64,000 nucleotides of DNA from Gordionus sp. m RMFG-2023 (taxonomy: Eukaryota > Nematomorpha > Gordioida > Chordodea > Parachordodidae). The stretch covers positions 29,777,752-29,841,751 of the forward strand of contig NC_088779.1 of NCBI RefSeq assembly GCF_954871325.1, written 5' to 3'. The position numbers were made by a program, and so were the translations under genes. Positions within the stretch are counted from its first letter, which is position 1, and the number at the start of each line of letters is the position of its first letter. The notes below the pieces were generated by a model, which did not search any database, was not told where the DNA came from, and saw nothing but the letters and a program-made list of their open reading frames with translations. This document shows positions 11,191 through 23,317 of this stretch, one piece after another.

Positions 11191-13259
11191 TATAAACGAA
11201 TTTAATAAATTTTCAGCAGCAGGTCCTGACGGCTATAGACCTTCCTACTTCCAAACTTTCCTAAAATCTCCCAATTCAAATAGTTTTTTTAACTCATTAC
11301 ATCCTTCCTCAATAATATAATCACTAGAGATATCCCCACATTAGCTCATCAAATAATATTTGGAGCTAACTTGATTGCATTTGAAAAGCCGAAAGGTGGT
11401 ATCCGCCCAATAGCTATCGGTTCTTTCTTCAGACGCCTGATTACTAAAATCATCGCAAAAAAAATAAAAACCGTTACTCATTCCCTGCTTGGCAATTACC
11501 AATTAGGCTGCGGAACAAAAGGAGGCGTAGATATAGCCTCTCACTGTCTCCGAATCTACCTACAACATCCACCTTTAAACTCCGTTCTTTGCAAAATTGA
11601 TTTCAAAAACGCCTTCAATACAGTATCTCGTTCCTCGGCTCTCGAATCGTTTTACGATAATTTCCCCCAATACTCGCGCATTGTTGACATTTGCTATACC
11701 AATAGCACTCCCCTCATTTTCAATGGTTGCGTTATATACTCAGAAGAGGGTGTTCAGCAGGGCGACCCCCTAGGCCCTATACTTTTCTGCTTAGCCATCC
11801 ATAATATGATGAAAGATCTCAAATCTGATTTTGATCTAGACCTTAATTTATGGTACCTAGACGATGGCACTCTCCGCGGTAACCAACATCAAATAAGCAA
11901 AGCCCTCTTCCACCTCGAAAGAGAATTCCCCAAAATAGGCCTAGTATTAAACAAAACCAAAACAGAAATCTACATACTCAACCCCGAGATTCCCCTAGAC
12001 TCATTTTAAAATTACAATATTATCGAAATCGAAGATATCCAACTCTTGGGCTCCCCACTACTAAATAATAAAATCTCGGAAAAAACTATCGATAAAACCT
12101 TCTTCGAGTTGCAAAACTTGGAAAAGTTCATCAATCATATCCCATCGCACCAACTTTTTTATCTATTAAAAAAGTGCCTATATTTACCTAAAATCTCACA
12201 CCTCTTCCACTCATCCTCCTCTTTCACCTCCTCAGAATTTTCAAGCATAATATTCGGTTAAAGACCTTAATGGAAAGGATCCTTAATCTTCCATTATTAG
12301 ACTTTAATTGGCACCTTGCTCAATTACCCGCTAAACTAGGCGGTATTGACCTGATCCCCTTAGAATTACTCTCCCTATCTCTTTTTATCTCTAATCGCCT
12401 TTCGCTCAATTCCGCGATCTCATCTATTACCCCCAATGACGATCTCTTAACAGTAGCAATCGAAAAATGGAATCTACTAACCCCAGACGGTCAAACATTC
12501 CCAACCGAAATTTCTAATAAATCAATCTTGGAACCCCTTTTAAAGAAACTTCAAAATAGTCTTAACCCCTCCGATATCAGCGATATTCAATTTCTTCAAT
12601 CAAACGATAAATATGGCGGATATGAATGGCTCGAGGCACTTCCTAGCCTAACCCTTGATAATCTCTTAACCAATGACCAACTTAGAGTTCCCATAGGATT
12701 TAGACTAGGATGCTCGCTAACACATTCACACACTTGCCACCTTTGCAACCTACCCGTACAACCAAATGCAAGACACGGCCTTAACTGCTCCCGTAGCCAA
12801 GGTCGCCACCTCCGGCATAAAGCAATAAATAAAATCATCCATAACGCTCTCAATAAAGCTAAAATTCCTAACATTCTAGAACCAACAAACCTCTCTCTAC
12901 AAGATGGTCTCAGACCTGACGGTTTAACCTGCATCCCATGGTCAAATGGGAAATCCCTAATTTGGGACGCTACCTGTGTCTCTTCCTTTCCCTCATCAAT
13001 TAATTTAAATCCTCTTACTAATGGCGAAAATAAAAAAATCAATAAATACATAATATTAAATAATTTTATTTTTCAACCCATAGTCATCTCAACTAATGGT
13101 AATTTCTCCCAATCAATATATTCATTTTTAAAAATTTTAGCACGTAAAATTTTTAACATAACAAACGAAAAACGCGAGTCAATCTTCCTAAAACAAAAAA
13201 TACAATTAGAAATTTTTAAAAATAATTATACATGTTTTTTAGGTACATTTTTACTATAA
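11158..13259 (+). pseudogene. 5'-truncated non-LTR retrotransposon ORF: reverse transcriptase plus restriction-like endonuclease
   Basis: Reverse-transcriptase blocks come in order: FSAAGPDGYRPSYF (~11212), EKPKGGIRPIAIGSFFRRLI (~11383), KIDFKNAFNTV (~11593, catalytic Asp), EEGVQQGDPLGP (~11744) and LWYLDDGTL (~11848, catalytic Asp pair). The C-terminal part has a CCHC knuckle (CHLC...HGLNC, ~12737-12790) and then RPDG...LIWDATCV (~12915-12975), which fits the P-D...D signature of restriction-like endonucleases used for target cutting by R2-like elements. The ORF is broken by a frameshift in a T run near 11290, a stop at 12007-12009 and a second frameshift near 12262. The 5' part is missing and joins directly to hAT coding sequence, typical of 5' truncation on insertion. 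YLDD in place of the common F/YADD means I do not assign a clade. Confidence 0.85.
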
Positions 13260-13295
13260 GCTCTTTTTAGAGCCATCGATATTTTTTAAATTTAC

Positions 13296-13370
13296 ACTCT
13301 TTTTTATATTTTTTATATTTTTTATATTTTTTATATTTTTTTATATTTTTTATATTTTATATAGCTATAT
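13296..13370 (+). repeat. (TATTTTTT)n tail of the retrotransposon
   Basis: TATATTTTTTATATTTTTTA-type units follow the ORF stop by about 40 bases. A simple-repeat 3' tail is usual for non-LTR elements and probably marks its 3' end. The right half of the disrupted hAT copy was not recognised beyond it. Confidence 0.65.
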
Positions 13371-14186
13371 ATTGGTTTTAATATTCAAAATAAAAAAAAA
13401 ATTCTTTTTATAAAAAAAACAAAAAAAAAAGAAACTCTTTGCCTTAAAAATTGGCTTAAATTATAAATTAAATTAATAATATACATTTTAATTTTGTTTA
13501 TAACTTGATTATATATTATTTATTATCAGATTATTGATTACATATTATTATAATTTTTTCTGTTTAATCAAATTTGTAATAAAAAAATTTGTCAATATAT
13601 TTGAGTTATTTTATTTAAAAAAATTAATTCGAATTATTCGAATCAAATTAGATTTTATTATTCGTACGAATTCAAATAGTATATTCGATTCGAATTTTTT
13701 TGAATAGGCCTACTATATATTAACTTAATATTTACCTTATATGATTTTATTATTTCTTTTATTATACTATCCATTAACTTTATATTTACTTTATAGACTG
13801 ATTTTATTATCTTTATAGTTTCTTATATTATTTTGTTAATACTAATAAATGATGATTATTATATTATGTTAACCGATTAAATAAATTATTAAACTATATT
13901 TTATAACATATATAAATAGGTGTATAATTTGTTAGATACAGTTGTTATAAATTATATTAAAATAAAAAATTTTTTTATTGTCTACCCCATGCCTATCTTA
14001 ACATGGTGGCAGTGGTTATCTTTCGCAAATTAAAATTTTATTAAAACACAGATGAATTTCATATTAATTAATCTTATAATTAATTAAATATGGTATATAA
14101 TAAAAATACCCACTGTTTCTAATGACACTGTATTATAAAAATGTGAGTTTCCTAAATATATAGGAAACATTGATGCATAACTAAAA
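13371..14186. other. AT-rich intergenic, no gene seen
   Basis: The sequence includes TTCGAA-rich short palindromes (ATTCGAATTATTCG-type, 13620-13710). There is no coding frame or RNA gene that I can support. Confidence 0.4.
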
Positions 14187-15100
14187 TTGAACTTATTTTC
14201 AAGAATAATAATAGTACAGATAACGATGTTGCCACTATTACTACACAATTTACCAGATGACATTTTTACTAAACTACAATATATATGCATCGAGGCCGAT
14301 CATAAAAAATCGCCGACACTAATCAAAGATTATTACAGCCTGCTAACTCGAAACAAGACCATTAGTAATTTCAATGCTGCAATTCAAAAGGGAAATGAAA
14401 GTTTTTTAGATTGGATCACAAGAATTTTTCAGTTCAACATGGATTGCAACTTTGTTACAATCGAGAAAATAAAGGTGTCAAGCTTATCTAAGGAAATAAA
14501 GTACAGAATTAAAGATTTACTCATTTTAGATTATATCTAAAGAATTAGGTGAAACTGATATCGAAATATCAATACATAAGATCGTTATCAAAGATAACCC
14601 ACACTCTGATGTAAACCATGTGAAGAGAGCATGACAATATAAGAAAGTTAACAAACAAAATCAAACTAACAACAGATATGATAATGTTCAGGTAATACCA
14701 TATGATGAGACCAACACATTTACGATAATCATTACAAACAACTGTTTATAGAACCATGCCAGGCACGATCATATTATGACAACCAAAGATATAATAACCA
14801 AAATAATTATTATTTTCCAAAACGAAACTATGAGAGATTTCATGAACAAAATAGATGGGAAACTTCTTATGTTCCTTCCAATAATTTCGACACAAGATAT
14901 AAACAATAATTGATTTAATAATATTCATTATAGATATAATAATAATTATAAGCCTTTTAATGATTTTAAATACAACAACAGATTTGACAACAGACAACCG
15001 TTTCAAAATTTTAGAGGTTATAATAGATCCAACGTCATCAACAATTTTACGATCGTGACAATAGAAATTACGTGGCTCATAATTAGACATCAAGCGCTTT
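14187..15100 (+). pseudogene. degenerate gag-like ORF of an LTR-type retroelement
   Basis: The first 117 residues (to 14540) resemble a retrotransposon capsid domain: a helical stretch with LIKDYYSLLTRNKT and ESFLDWITRIFQF, followed by KVSSLSKEIKYRIKDLL. After a stop the same kind of sequence continues in shifting frames. About 14715-14910 reads YDNQRYNNQNNYYFPKRNYE, and about 14930-15070 is again rich in Asn, Tyr, Arg and Phe, as in a basic nucleic-acid-binding gag tail. No protease, polymerase or LTR was seen nearby. The family call is by look only. Confidence 0.45.
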
Positions 15101-15169
15101 ACTTAAACAATACAATTAATATAAAAATCATGTCTAACTATTTTTATGTTATTTTTTTATAATATTGTT

Positions 15170-15870
15170 TTTTCTACAAATTTTTATTTAAGATATTTTT
15201 AGGATAATTTTGCCTACTAAAAATTTTTTTTGTGGTAAAATATAAGAATTCTTAAATCGGCATATTTAAGATATATTTATGAGAATTTTGCCTACAAATT
15301 TAATTTTTTTTATGGTAAAATATAAGAATTCTTAATTCCGCATATTTAATATATTTTTAGGAGAATTTTGCCTACAAATTTAATTTTTTTATGGTAAAAT
15401 ATAGGAATTCTTAATTCCGCATATCAAAAATTTTTTTAGGAGAATTTTGCCTATAAATTTATTTTTTTTTGTGATAAAATATAGGAATTCTTAATTCCGC
15501 ATATTTAAGACTTAGGAGAATTTTGCCTACAAATTTAATTTTTTATTTAAGATATTATAAAATAGTTTTTCCTACAAATTTTTATTAAAGATTCTACAAA
15601 TTTTTATTTATAAGATATTTTAAAAAAGTTTTTTTAACAAATTTTTATTTAAGATATTTTAAAAAAAATATTTTGTATTAGGGGGTAAAAAAAATATAGG
15701 AATTCTTAATTCCGCGTATTTATATATTTTTAGGAGAATTTTGCCTACAAATTTAATTTTTTCTGTGGTAAAATATAGGAATTCTTAATTCCCCATATTT
15801 AAGATATTTTTAGGAGAATTTTGCCTATAAATTTAATTTTTTATTTAAGTCTACAAATTTTTATTAATTT
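15170..15870. repeat. minisatellite, ~80-bp unit, about seven copies
   Basis: GGAGAATTTTGCCTACAAAT and, about 45 bases later, GGAATTCTTAATTCCGCATA recur at roughly 15210, 15280, 15360, 15440, 15510, 15735 and 15812. The middle (15545-15690) is interrupted by a shorter repeat of CTACAAATTTTTATTTAAG. Each unit carries the palindrome GGAATTCTTAATTCC. No function is evident. Confidence 0.85.
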
Positions 15871-16150
15871 TTTATTAGGGATAAAATAGACCCCACCTTT
15901 GAAGTTTAAGTGATTTTTAACCTTTCTGGTGAAGGGTTAAATCGAAATATAGTATTAAAATTTATACATGAAATATAGTATTAAATACCCAATTTTATTA
16001 ATTAAATTGAAATATATTATTATTAATACAGTTATTTATAAAATGAATAAAAATATTAAAACGATTAAACAATCTATCTAAATGTAATTTTTTAAATTAT
16101 TATTTTATATTTTTTATACTTATATACCCATGCTATAAATGGAAAAAACC

Positions 16151-17379
16151 CAGAGTTGTTAAAGTAGCGCGCTAACATTTTTGGTAGCTATAGCTAATAG
16201 CGACTACTTTTTTTGTAATTATTTAATTTTTTAGTGCGCTACTTTTTTGAAGGTAAGTATAAACATGAAAATTTAAATATAATATCATAATTAATAATTT
16301 TTATGATTTATTATTTAATTTTGAAAACGAAATATATTTTTGTAATTTGCATTTTCATTTGTATTATAAACCAAAATCACGTGTTAATAATTCAAAAAAT
16401 CATCGCCTATGGATATCCAAATCGTTGAAAGTGATTCAGACAATGATATTAATGAAATAGAAGATACAAGGGAAGAAAATGTTCTTAATAGCTATAATAC
16501 AAATTTCCCATTCCCTAGATTTGAAATTTTTTTAAAATGAATATTTAATCCAAAACTGGCTTCAAATTTATTTGTTTAAAATGTAAAAAAAAATATTTAC
16601 TCAAATCAATCCAGTAGCTATAACCTCAAGGAACACCTAATAAAGGTAAATTGTCATTTTTACATTCTAATAATATTTATTTTATAAGACTGTTCATGAG
16701 TTTTAAGGAAATGGAGAAATATCTAAATAACTTTGGTATAGACGGACTCTACATCCAAAAAGACTAATTCAATTCAAACCAAATTAATTAATAATGCAGA
16801 TGACAATGATAAAGTTATTGTTGATTTTATAATTTATACAGTTCAACAATGTCCTTGGTTGATAATCCATCATTTACCATGATGATTAAAACTCTATCCC
16901 CTGGTACAACAATTTTATGCCGCCAGACACTAATGAATAAAATAGCAGATAACTTTAAAATGATAAAAGATGCCTAATAGTAGATTTATCAGAGATATCA
17001 TATATATGTACCACGGGAGATAGTTGGACACATAACAGAAGGTAAAAACTTATTTATATTTATAAATTGATCTGAATAAATATTTTTGAGCTTATTTGAG
17101 AATCTCAGGCCATTGGCGACCCTAGAACTTTAAAAATAAGAGATGTAGCATTAGCCCTCAAAATGAAAATAGGATGCCAGATGTACTTGCAAATAAAATT
17201 ATTGAAAATCTATCTTATATTAAAAATATTTATATAAGATTAAATACTCCCTTACCCTCAAGTGCTAGTGTCGAGAGATTATTTAGTCAGGCAAAACTTA
17301 ACTTTCTGATCGTCGCTCTAGATTTGGAGATGAAAATATTGGAATGATTTTATTATTAAAATGCAAAAAATTACCATAA
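16151..17379 (+). pseudogene. second hAT transposase pseudogene with a readable 5' terminal repeat
   Basis: It starts with CAGAGTTGTTAAAGTAGCG at 16151, which fits hAT terminal repeats and matches the ends of the small element at 48297-48442. An ATG at 16409 opens a 43-residue acidic N-terminus. A BED-like finger follows (ICLKCKKKYLLK, then SSYNLKEHL in another frame, ~16575-16645). About 16858-16975 reads SLVDNPSFTMMIKTLSPGTT and about 16977-17043 reads LIVDLSEISYICTTGDSWTH, both hAT core features. The dimerisation domain (LPSSASVERLFSQAKL, then LSDRRSRFGDENIGMILL) ends at a stop at 17377. Several frameshifts and stops are present. A matching 3' terminal repeat was not found. Confidence 0.75.
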
Positions 17380-18780
17380 ATATTTATTTTTATTACATAA
17401 ATTTTTTATAATCAAAACTAACTATATTTTAATATTTATAAATGTTGATTTTCATATATTTTTTTGATCAGCTCAATTTTTTTTTGAATACTATAATTTC
17501 AATATAATTTGAAATTTTGGGAATGAATTTTTTTTACTGACTACAATAATTTAAAAAATTTGCGAATAATATAATAATTTTGGTTTCCACAATAACCCCA
17601 CTTTAGCACAACATACTTCGGGTTTGCTCATCTTTCCCTGAAATTTTTTCCGTTGAAATTAATATTATGGTAAAAATATAACACATCATTTATTTATTTT
17701 TTTTATATAATGTAACAATAAATAAGGGAAACAAAATGAGAAATTAATTTATATTTACTAAAATTATTAATTATTGTTTAATTTTATTGCAGTTTGTATG
17801 TTATGGCTCACATACCCCCGATCTATCCTAAGCATGAAGTTACTGTAAGCTTTGAATTTTTTCCCATTCTAATTTTAATCGTGCTTATAAACTTAATCGT
17901 TATCCTTTTTGTGTTTTATTCAAAATTGGTAAACGTTTTTTTCTCCGTTAAAAAAATGTTTGTTTCCAGTTTTTAATATTATTAATGTTTCAATTTATTT
18001 AAACAAGCGTTTTATAAAAAAAACACAGCATTAAACGCTGCTGCTCAGAAGCATCGAGACCATTTGCATGGCCCTACCGGTTTTAAAAATTTTAGGCCCG
18101 GCTCGGAATTTTTTAAAATTATATTCGACCTGGTATATACAAAAATTCTGAGGTTTACCATATTTTTCAGCGAGTATTATCGCTTATTATTTAAAAAATA
18201 CATGTAAAAAGCTAATATTTTGAGAATATTATATTGAATTTATAAAAATTATAAAACTGTTGTTTATAAAAATGGATATTTTGAGCATATACTATATTTT
18301 ATATTGCATTTATAAAAATAAAACTAATATTCTTAAAAATGGTATTAATATTTTGAGCATATACTATATTTTATATTGCATTTTATAAAACTAATATTTA
18401 ATTTATAAAAATGGAAAAAAATTTTGAGAATATAATATATTGTATTTAATTTACTATTTAATTTATAATATAAAATCGCTATTTAAAAAAATGCATGTAC
18501 AATAATTAGTATTTTGAAAATATAATCTAATTGCACAATATTAATATAATCTAATTGCACAATATTAATATAATTTATTTTATAATATAAATTTTTAATA
18601 AAAGAAGATAATTGTATTATATAATATTGTAAAAAAAAATAATGAAAAATGTTGGATTAAAAACTTTCATGACTCAAGGTAAAATATAATAAATGCAATA
18701 AATATTTGACAGTTTGCAAAGTAAAAAACCAGCATGATTGACGAAACCCTATACTCAAGAAAGATATTAAAAATTCACAA
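17380..18780. other. AT-rich stretch with imperfect ~60-bp repeats
   Basis: Between about 18190 and 18470 a unit with TTTTGAGCATATACTATATT, followed by TTATATTGCATTTATAAAA, recurs three to four times. TAGGCCCGGCTCGGAATTTT near 18094 has a counterpart (TAGGCCTGACCTGGATTTC) near 20446, on the far side of the hAT relic and tandem array. No gene is seen. Confidence 0.4.
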
Positions 18781-18784
18781 ATTA

Positions 18785-19600
18785 TCATGAAGAAAGAGAA
18801 GCATATCTACCTTTTCAAGTTGAAGATTACTTCTTCTTTCTTCAAGAATTCTCCCAGTAGAAAAATTCCGCTCACAGCTTGCACTTGAAGCAGGAATTGC
18901 CAATACCCGTTTTGCCAATTTTGCTAAAATTGGAAATTCGCTTTGATGAGCCGCCCATTACTCTAACAAATTATCCACCTTAAATGTTTAATCTATTTTT
19001 TTATTTATGTAATTTTAATATTCATCATCGGGTATTGACATATTACCAGAATTACCATCGCCCCATTTGTCATAAAACGATTCAGTTTGTTTAACAACAG
19101 TCGTAATTTGACTGGTCGATGGTATTTTATTTACTTCCTGAGCCTCTTGTAATTTAATATAATCTTTTATATAGTTTTCCGTCATCTTGCGATCTGTCCC
19201 TGACAACATACGTAATTGCTTGAATTTGGGACAAAGAAAAAGAGGAATAAAATGATACTTGTGTAAGACAAATTTTTCAAAATGCTTTATATTAAGTAAA
19301 ATCAATTTTATTTCTCCTTTTTCGCTTTGAAAGGTATTACAAACTTCAAAAAGTTTACCACTTTAAAAAGAGTACAAGAGTCAGACTGTAACTCAACAAT
19401 AGCTCTGTTAAAATTCTCAAGAATTTTGACAGATCCTGAAGAATCGGATAGTGTATAATATAATACTTTTCCGATCCCCCATGTTCTTGAAGAACTTTTA
19501 AAATTTCTTCATTTAGAGAATAAACAGAATTGAGCATATTGTATTTATCCAGCGGACTTCTATATCTTGATAAAAGACTTTCAAATGCTGGAATTTATTA
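18785..19600 (-). pseudogene. third hAT transposase pseudogene, C-terminal half
   Basis: Reading leftwards on the minus strand, 19537-19355 gives part of the helical core (DLSKFLRILTELLLSYS), and 19305-19015 gives FVLHKYHFIPLFLCPKFKQL with a polar linker, matching the insertion and linker parts of hAT transposases. About 18945-18790 gives the dimerisation domain: LAIPASSASCERNFSTGRIL, followed by RRSNLQLEKVDMLLFLH. There are frame changes between the blocks. The N-terminal half is missing and its place is taken by the tandem array starting at 19621. Confidence 0.75.
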
Positions 19601-19620
19601 CTTTGTTTTAAATGATATTT

Positions 19621-20430
19621 TTGACTTAAATTGAGAATTGACATCATAACTATAAAATAACGATGGAAACTTAAATTTTTTTCCATTTTATGTTTATATA
19701 AGTAAGTTTACATACACAAATTGAGTCAAAAAAAATAAAACATTTTTAAAATCCCTAAAATCTAAATATTTTTGACTAAACTGAGAATTGACATCATAAC
19801 GCAAAAAATAATGACGAAAACTTAAATTTTTTTTCATTTTATGTTTATATGAGTAAGTTTACACAAAATGAGTCAAAAAAATAAAACATTTTTAAAATCC
19901 CAAAAAACTAAATATCTTTGACTAAACTGAGAATTGACATCATAACTCAAAAAATAATGATGGAAACATAAATTTTTTTCATTTTATGTTTATATGAGTA
20001 TGTTTACACAAAATGAGTCAAAAAAATACAACATTTTTAAAATCCCTAAAATCTAAATATTTTTGACTAAACTGAGAATTGACATCATAACTCAAAAAAT
20101 AATGGTGGAAACTTAAATTTTTTTTCATTTTATGTTTATATGAGTAAGTTTACACAAAATGAGTCAAAAAAATAAAACATTTTTAAAATCCCAAAAACTA
20201 AATATTTTTGACTAAACTGAGAATTGACATCATAACTCAAAAATTAATGATGGAAACTTAAAATTTTTTTCATTTTATGTTTATATGAGTAAGTTTACAC
20301 ATAATGAGTCAAAAAATAAAACATTTTTAAAATTATGATGGAAACTTAAAATTTTTTTCATTTTATGTTTATATGAGTAAGTTTACACAAAATGAGTCAA
20401 AAAATAAAACATTTTTAAAATTCCATATTT
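19621..20430. repeat. tandem array of a ~145-150-bp unit, five full copies plus one partial
   Basis: GAGAATTGACATCATAAC recurs at 19633, 19783, 19929, 20074 and 20219 (spacing 145-150). Each unit carries TTTTTGACTAAACTGAGAAT, ATGATGGAAACTTAAATTTT and TTTTATGTTTATATGAGTAA. A shortened sixth copy ends near 20430. The unit is homologous to the inner repeats of the inverted-arm element at 7573-9503, so the array probably derives from that family. Confidence 0.9.
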
Positions 20431-21685
20431 TTTTTAAAAAATTTTAGGCCTGACCTGGATTTCTTTATAAAAATTCTCGCCCACGGTGTATATTTTAAAA
20501 AAAATATAATAATATCATTCTAAATCAATGTATAAATCATCTTAAAATTATTCTAATATATGAATATATTTAATACCACACCAAAACCCACACAATGGTT
20601 TATTTCTAAATCAGATCAAGAACAAAGAATACAAAATGTTATCTATCTCTTATTCGAAATTAATTTATAAAAAATGTTTATAAATGTCAATTATATATCA
20701 AAAGATACAACAAAAATCAATATATATACATGTCATGTCAATATCATTTTAAAATTACTTCAACATTTATTGCAGCATCATTTTATATAAATATATATAT
20801 CATGCACACATAATTATTACAGATCATTCTAAAGTATATATTAAATTCTTACTCTAAAGTATCTTATTATTAATAAAGATGTTTCATTAACATATATTGT
20901 ATTTAATAATTTTAAAAAGATTTATATTAATTTGTGCTCAATTTTATTATTATTTAACTAAACAATACCATGGCATAATCTTCTCCAGACTCTCATGATC
21001 ATTTAAAAATTAAATTTAGAATATTAAGTTAACAATGTATGATAAAATGGAGATTTTTTTTTATTATTAAGAATTTATATTAAGTCTGAACAACTTTTAT
21101 AAAAAAAAGAAGTTTTTAATGAAAATGTAAAATTTTAAAAACTTACTTTCGGTATGTTTAAAATTAAATTAGCATTTAAACTTTTTCATGAGCAATTTTG
21201 TCCGAAACATTTTTAGACCTACTTAAGCACCTTATTAAAATACATATTTGGCTTAAATTTCGTAGAAGTTGATTAATTTTTAAATTATTTGAGAAGGAAA
21301 TACCTATTCCAGGAACACACTATCGACCGTCTCCTCTAATGATCATTTATATAATAAATTAAAGTCTTTTTATATATGAAATTTAGCCGTTAAATATATT
21401 AAAGCTTGTAATCATTAATAAATATTGAAAATATATTTAAACGATACAAAATTGTTTTTTTTATAAAATATCAGAGTTTTAAAAAATGGTCTGAAAAAAT
21501 TTTACCATAAATTAAAAATATTTTTCTTATAGAAATCATTTTGAAAATATTTTTAATTTTTATGCAATAAAAAATATTTCAAGATCAAAAATCACAAATT
21601 TTTTTTTCAAACTCTGAAAATATTGTATATTATTTATTAAATATAGTTCCCCTCCCAACAATTTTTCTTTGTTTAAATTTTAAAG
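20431..21685. other. AT-rich intergenic, no gene seen
   Basis: This is low-complexity sequence with scattered short inverted stretches. No coding-like frame or RNA gene was recognised. Confidence 0.45.
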
Positions 21686-21689
21686 ACAA

Positions 21690-21940
21690 GAATATTTTTT
21701 TAGCCAGCATAACCATTATAATCTTATTGATGATATTTTTTACTATTGCTAGCCAAAGGGTAATGATTTCTATTCTATAACGGTGCAGCACGTCTTTGGG
21801 AAATAAATTCTCTTGTATTCGTCTTTTATATTCATTGTTAATAGTTTGAAATTTAATATATTCTCCTTGAATTTAAAAAATTATGAATATTAAACATTTC
21901 ATTCGTTGAAATTTTGTATTCCATGTCCCATGATTCTTCA
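21690..21940 (-). pseudogene. decayed second copy of the TGF-beta terminal exon
   Basis: Read on the minus strand this aligns along its length with the terminal exon at 28332-28600. GSWDMEYKISTNEMFNIHNF parallels the intact start GSCDVGHIDVLSDDKMFNFN. After a one-base frame change IQGEYIKFQT parallels IQGELIKYQT. Further on TLWLAIVKNIINKIIM parallels TLWRDSNNENIFNKIKM. Knot cysteines are lost (for example GSC to GSW and the final CAC region), and there are stops and a frameshift, so it is dead. Upstream exons of this copy were not recognised. It lies about 6.4 kb beyond the intact gene in the same orientation, which suggests a tandem duplication followed by decay. Confidence 0.65.
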
Positions 21941-21959
21941 AAATATTGTATTTTAAAAA

Positions 21960-23317
21960 AGAATTTAAAAAAGGAAATAATTAGATAGATTTAACTGGAT
22001 AAATTTTGTCTTAAATGAACTTGACACTTATCTCAGAAAAATAAATAAATGTAAATTGGATTAGCAAAAAGAGGTAGGAATATAATTATTATAAAATAAT
22101 AAATTTTTTAGAACAATAGGAACCATAATTATATCTAAAAATTAATAATCACAAAACGGTAAAATTTAAAAAAAAATATTTTAACCGGGATTACTTATTT
22201 GCTGTGCCAAAGGTAAGCCTGCATTAAATGTGTGACTTCTCCTAGTTTTTCTTTTTGCTATTTCTAAATTTAGAATATATTATATTATAAATAAACGATT
22301 AAATAGGACAAAAAATTAATACATAAAATAATTAAAAATAAGAATTAATAATAAATTTTACCAATCCATCTATTTATAGCAAAAGGATTAGGATGTACAA
22401 ATAAGGGGTTAATATTTCCACACACAAGGTTATCCTAATAAACTGTAATACAAATCAATGAGAATAGGAGTTCAAAATGTCATTCCGATGATTCAGCATT
22501 TGTAAATTTTTCGGGCAATTGTACTTTGGTTTGATTTCCATTTATTTCTTATACGAGGTCTCTATGTGTGTTTTAAAATTTTTTTTATATAACATTTATT
22601 TCAATAGATATTTTAATTATGTTCTGACTCTAAAGTTTCCATCCATAGACAATCCAACTCATAGATGGTATATATTTGGTTATATCTAGGAAGAAAAAGG
22701 ATAAATACTTATGGATTCTATCTAAATTCAAGAAAAATCTGATTTTTACAGATAATGATTGTCTCTTATTATTTTTTTTTCGTTTTAATATATACGAAAT
22801 ATTTAGTATTATTTAATAAAAAATAAAATAATTAATATACATTTTAAGATTCTTTCGATAGTTTAGGGCAAAAATATTTTAAAATTTTATGGTAATAAAT
22901 GATTCAAGTAAAAATATTCGTAAAGCTAGATTTTCTATACTTTATATCAATGTTGTAATGAATGACAATGATGAATGGACTGTATCTGCTCCTAGGTAAA
23001 AAAAATCTAATTTTTTTTTTTTTTGGAGGAATCGACACTCTTAAATGTTTTCCCCTTTTGCTTTGCCTTTTAAATTTGAGATACGTTTATTGGGGATAGT
23101 AGATTGATTTTAAAACCCCTTCCAACTTCAATGACCTAGGTGCCCATTTTTCTGGATAATGATATATATTTTTTTAAAAAATATTACTGTACATTATATT
23201 ATAATAGTGTAATAATGTATAGCGTTGAAATGTGTTTTATTGAAATTTCAGACAGCGTTGTTAAAATTTAATCATTAAATACAAAAAAAAAATTGATGTT
23301 TTTGAGTAGTGTCTGTT
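21960..23317. other. AT-rich intergenic, no gene seen
   Basis: Nothing with coding character could be supported, and I looked without success for further exons of the decayed TGF-beta copy. A 14-base T run near 23010 is the only landmark. Confidence 0.4.

Noticed and set aside
12596-13051. 151-codon minus-strand frame
   Set aside because: It is a shadow of the retrotransposon endonuclease region, which has clear motifs on the plus strand.
15170-15870. CRISPR-like regular repeats
   Set aside because: The units are contiguous and decayed without unique spacers, and the genome is eukaryotic.
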